The notes beneath the pieces were generated by a model, which ran no database searches, had not been told where the DNA came from, and was given only the letters and a program-made list of their open reading frames with translations. Below, one piece after another: positions 51,110-64,000 of a stretch of 64,000 nt of DNA. The position numbers and the translations under genes were made by a program. Source of the DNA: Mesostigma viride (taxonomy: Eukaryota > Streptophyta > Mesostigmatophyceae > Mesostigmatales > Mesostigmataceae); NCBI GenBank assembly GCA_009746045.1, contig RPFO01000016.1, forward strand, positions 1,661,920-1,725,919, in the 5' to 3' direction. Each line of letters begins with the position of its first letter. Within the stretch, counting starts at the first letter, position 1.

Positions 51110-51420
51110 CCATGGGGACAAGGATAGCCATGGGGACCCCGATGGATGGATGGATGGATGGATGGATGGATGGATGAATGGGGACACGCAATCCTACCGG
51201 TCTAATCTATCGACAACATCAAGCCAAATCTGTTATATCTAAGCTCTCTACCCTAGGGGTCCTGTCTAGCGTGCTTCCCGCGTTTGCAAACACGCGGACG
51301 CTTCGATCCCCACGGAAGGGGGTTCGTTGCATGTACTCTATAGATGACCTGGGCCCACTTGGCCTTGTCCATCATCTTGTTCCAAATCACGGCCGGAGAT
51401 GCCTAGCCCCCCCATGTCCT
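51110..51420 (-). mobile_element. LINE family E 3' portion with a short GGAT array
   Basis: Matches 23,125-23,320: 'AATCCTACCGGTCTAATCTA', then the C-terminal codons of family E ('[10 protein letters not shown]'). Only about nine GGAT-type units (51,141-51,176), against 56 at 22,900. Confidence 0.6.
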
Positions 51421-51469
51421 CTACTAGCTGTTCTTTGAAGGTGCGGGCCTTGCGGCATCTAGCATCGCG

Positions 51470-51865
51470 GGGCCCGGCCCACGTAAGGAGGTGCCGGCCA
51501 GGCTGAGCCATGAACTATACACAGCAGTTGCTGGCCGACCTAGTGGTCCCAGCCCCGTTTGAACACCGTATCCCCTCCCTCTCTCTAATTGCTTGGACTG
51601 CTATGCAGAACAAGGAGAGGTGCATGGAAGACGATTGTCCAGGAGCTGCTCACACGCCAGCCCCTGTGGGCAAGCCCCCCCCCCTCCAGGAGGAAGGGGC
51701 GCTTTGCTGAGTAGAGTAGTTAGGGTTTTCTAGATTAGCTTAGAGTTAGCTTAGTTCGGTTACCTCCATATCCATCCAGCAAGGAATACGTGCTACATGA
51801 TCTCCCAACGGAGTCATGTTATAACTTAATTTAACTTAATTCAATTTAATTTCCCACGGCGTCGG
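51470..51865 (+). mobile_element. LINE family C 3' end, plus strand
   Basis: 51,510-51,710 encodes 'MNYTQQLLADLVVPAPFEHR', matching the C-terminus at 15,102. The 3' UTR ends at CTCCCAACGGAG (51,802-51,813) with CATGA/TCATG arms around it, then a TTTAA-type tail to 51,855. Confidence 0.7.
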
Positions 51866-51869
51866 ATCG

Positions 51870-52557
51870 CCATGCGTCCAGGCATAGTTGTCTCACATAA
51901 TCATGCGTCCAGGAATAGTTGCCTCAATCAGGCGTAAAATAATTCGTTGGATTACAATGGTTGTCATACTAATGAATAATACGCATACTAGCCTTCACCT
52001 ACTGACGCAAGTCTCAGATACAGGACAAAGTGCGTTTCTTCTTCTACATCCTAATTACATCACAGGAGCCTCTGTGCCATGACCCCGCTGATGATTGCAC
52101 AGTGGCATGAACCAATAGCAGCTGCTGAACGGCGCGTGCTGCAGCGCATACCACTCCACAAGCAAGTCAGCTTGTGGAACAGGGATTGCAACAGAGGCGA
52201 CAAAAAAGTGCCCATCCCGCCCCCAAGGTCATTCACATCATTGCGCACCTACGTGCTCACAATGAGAACAAGGCGCTAGGCCCGCTACATACTCTTGCAA
52301 ACCTCGCAGATTAAATAAAGTGCGCCAGGTGGTTGACTGTGAATATCTCCCGTCTGTCTGGCTGATTTTGGTGCACGCACCAAGCCTTGGAAAAAGAAAA
52401 CAACCATTCACAGATGGCCCAGCTCTGCCATGCTTTGAGTTTGCTTACACCTTCACCCCCCTCCCCAAAAAAAGTCATGCGACGCGCCAAGGCATTGAGC
52501 ATCCGCATGCCTGCGCCAATGCTTCCGAATCCATGCCCCCCCCCCCTTTCTCCTTGC
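51870..52557. other. Intergenic, weak signals only
   Basis: A duplicated string CATGCGTCCAGG(C/A)ATAGTTG lies at 51,871-51,925. Frames at 52,079-52,279 (+) and 52,311-52,811 (-) have no convincing homology. Confidence 0.35.
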
Positions 52558-52975
52558 TTAGGATGCTTCCGTCCTTCCCGTCCATGGCCAGTGCAGGTAG
52601 TACTCCGGGACGTCCCCCTGCACACACGCAAGTACTTGCTTACTTTTGACCACCGCGCACTTGTCACCGTATGACATTTGGACCCAATCGGTTGCATACA
52701 AGAAGCGGTCGCCGAGCAGAGCCATGAACCGTGGCCCCCCCCGCACGCAACAAAAGGCCCCGCGCTCCTGCAATGTGCTGACCGGAGCGGGTGGCATGCG
52801 GCAGCGGCCAACAGGGAAGCCCCGACCCCACAGGGTAAGCAAGGGGACCCGTGCTTATGCTATTCTCCACGACCTTCTCGTGCAGCGTGGGCAGTGCCAA
52901 GGGCTCGGTCGTGTTATTGCGAGACATGGCGGCACCCATCGCGAGAGGTGCATGGCGCCAACCATCCCAGCGCAT
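52558..52975 (-). CDS. Candidate small two-exon gene, function unknown
   Basis: Possible exons 52,975-52,874 (from ATG, 34 codons) and 52,767-52,558 join in phase 0 to give 103 aa. The second contains 'RFMALLGDRFLYATDWVQMS' and 'SKQVLACVQGDVPEYYLHWP', which reads more like folded protein than the neighbouring frames. The donor AAG|GTCGTG is weak, and no family is recognised. It could also be the 3' part of a longer minus-strand gene or a chance frame. Confidence 0.3.
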
Positions 52976-53099
52976 TGTAGTACCGGCATCAACAGCGCCT
53001 CACCACCGAGAGGGGCCAAAAACCGAGAGGGGTGAAAGTATTACAGACTGACAGGGGTCAAAGATGGCCTCATTTGGCCCGTGGTGAAAACCAGCACAT

Positions 53100-53900
53100 C
53101 CTCGGGCGCACAGCAGGTTCTACAAGGCCCCCATTGATCCCTGGCAAAGAGCATCGTGAGGCCAACATGGGTCACAACGCCCGTGTCTAACAAACGAGCG
53201 TTGGCGGAACATCAGGTCTGGTCGAATATCGGGTACCAACATGAGGCGTGGACACGAGCGTCCTTTGGTGGTGGAAGCCGAGGTGTGGGGAGAGCTGGCC
53301 AAACCACGGCTGTCGTGCCATGGTGTCAAATGACAGCATCTGACGCCGAGTGCCCTTGAGCCCCTGTCCGCAACTGCTCTCTGCAGTTCCTTGTCAAAGA
53401 GCCGGTGTCAGGCGCGGCTGTTCCTACCCAGCTTCGTGCCTGCGTGGCGGTAGTCACCCTATGTCGTTCACCCATCCCTCGCTTAACCGCCGCGGCCATC
53501 CGGCAGTTGGGAGTCCTGCTACGTGGGCCATGCCCACACAGCCATGTGCCACCCGATCGGCAGAATGTCCCCCAGAATGCCACCTGGCCATGTGCCCCGC
53601 GACACGAGCCCATGCCAGACGGCTTTTGCCACGCAGTTTCGTGACCGATGCCTTGCAAGAAGACTGACGTGGCCCCGCTCTGATGCACTCTGTATCTGTA
53701 CACCGCCTTTGCCATGAGGTAATGGGTGTGTCTCGCTGCATTCGCCCATGCCTACGTGGTCGCATAGCCACCGGACTGGGCCGCATGCCTTACTGGATGG
53801 CTGTCGCCATGCGGTAGCTGGCGTCCCGCTACCTGTATCTTCCTAAACGTGCTGCACCACGTGGCCATTGTGAGCCTTGCTGCATGTGCCCCGTGCCTTT
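53100..53900 (-). repeat. Decayed copies of the dymeclin 3' coding end in its downstream flank
   Basis: True: TCTAAACCGCCGTCGCGACG then CGGTAGTTGGAGTCCTG (53,900-53,936). Echoes: 53,480-53,520 (CTTAACCGCCGCGGCCATCC, then GGCAGTTGGGAGTCCTG) and 53,789-53,838 (GGATGGCTGTCGCCATGCGG, then TAGCTGGCGTCCCGCTACC). Weaker ones occur elsewhere. Confidence 0.6.

Positions 53901-64000
<10,100 letters not shown>

Noticed and set aside
52311-52400. Short-chain dehydrogenase-like string 'IFTVNHLAHF' on the minus strand
   Set aside because: A stop follows at once and no other family motif (such as the N-terminal glycine-rich site) is nearby; probably chance.

Overview
This is a nuclear window of a eukaryote, most likely a flagellated green alga (chlorophyte or prasinophyte grade). 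The protein-coding genes are split by GT-AG introns with consistent phases. They include a plastid-lumen D1-processing protease (CtpA), a hydroxyproline O-arabinosyltransferase typical of green-lineage wall glycoproteins, and an axonemal TTC29-type TPR protein. There is no operon structure. The species cannot be named from sequence alone.

Layout. 1-5,960: degenerate LINE-type ORF1 elements and their 3' ends. 5,970-12,510 (-): CtpA, 6 exons. 12,511-24,240: a transposon-rich block with one intact ORF1 element (18,365-20,385), reverse-transcriptase LINE fragments, SINE-like 3' ends and very long (GGAT)n/(GGGT)n arrays. 24,330-25,262 (-): LIP5/VTA1, intronless, divergent from 26,250-27,599 (+): TTC29, intronless. 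27,600-32,620: a second transposon block. 32,625-44,291 (-): an 11-exon arabinosyltransferase gene, divergent from 44,995-46,563 (+): WDR4/TRM82, intronless. 46,564-53,850: a third transposon block, with a weak two-exon candidate gene at 52,558-52,975. 53,901 to the window end (-): dymeclin, 10 complete exons plus one partial exon.

The genes belong to unrelated housekeeping pathways: photosystem II maturation, ESCRT-III/Vps4 recycling, cilia, Golgi glycosylation, tRNA m7G modification and Golgi organisation. They look like independent neighbours. Two pairs are divergent (LIP5/TTC29, 988 bp apart; HPAT/WDR4, 703 bp apart).

Two phenomena stand out. (1) Around most exons of the three intron-containing genes, and past the ends of last exons, the flanking non-coding DNA holds several decayed tandem copies of the exon end itself, with or without its splice site. 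I call these 'junction echoes'; several could act as alternative splice sites or cassette exons. (2) Many otherwise different retrotransposon 3' ends share a small hairpin with core CTCCCAACGGAG, followed by a 4- or 5-nt tandem tail. One family carries only ORF1 and looks like a non-autonomous 'half-LINE' that borrows another element's reverse transcriptase. All homology statements are from reading and remembered family features; no database search was run.
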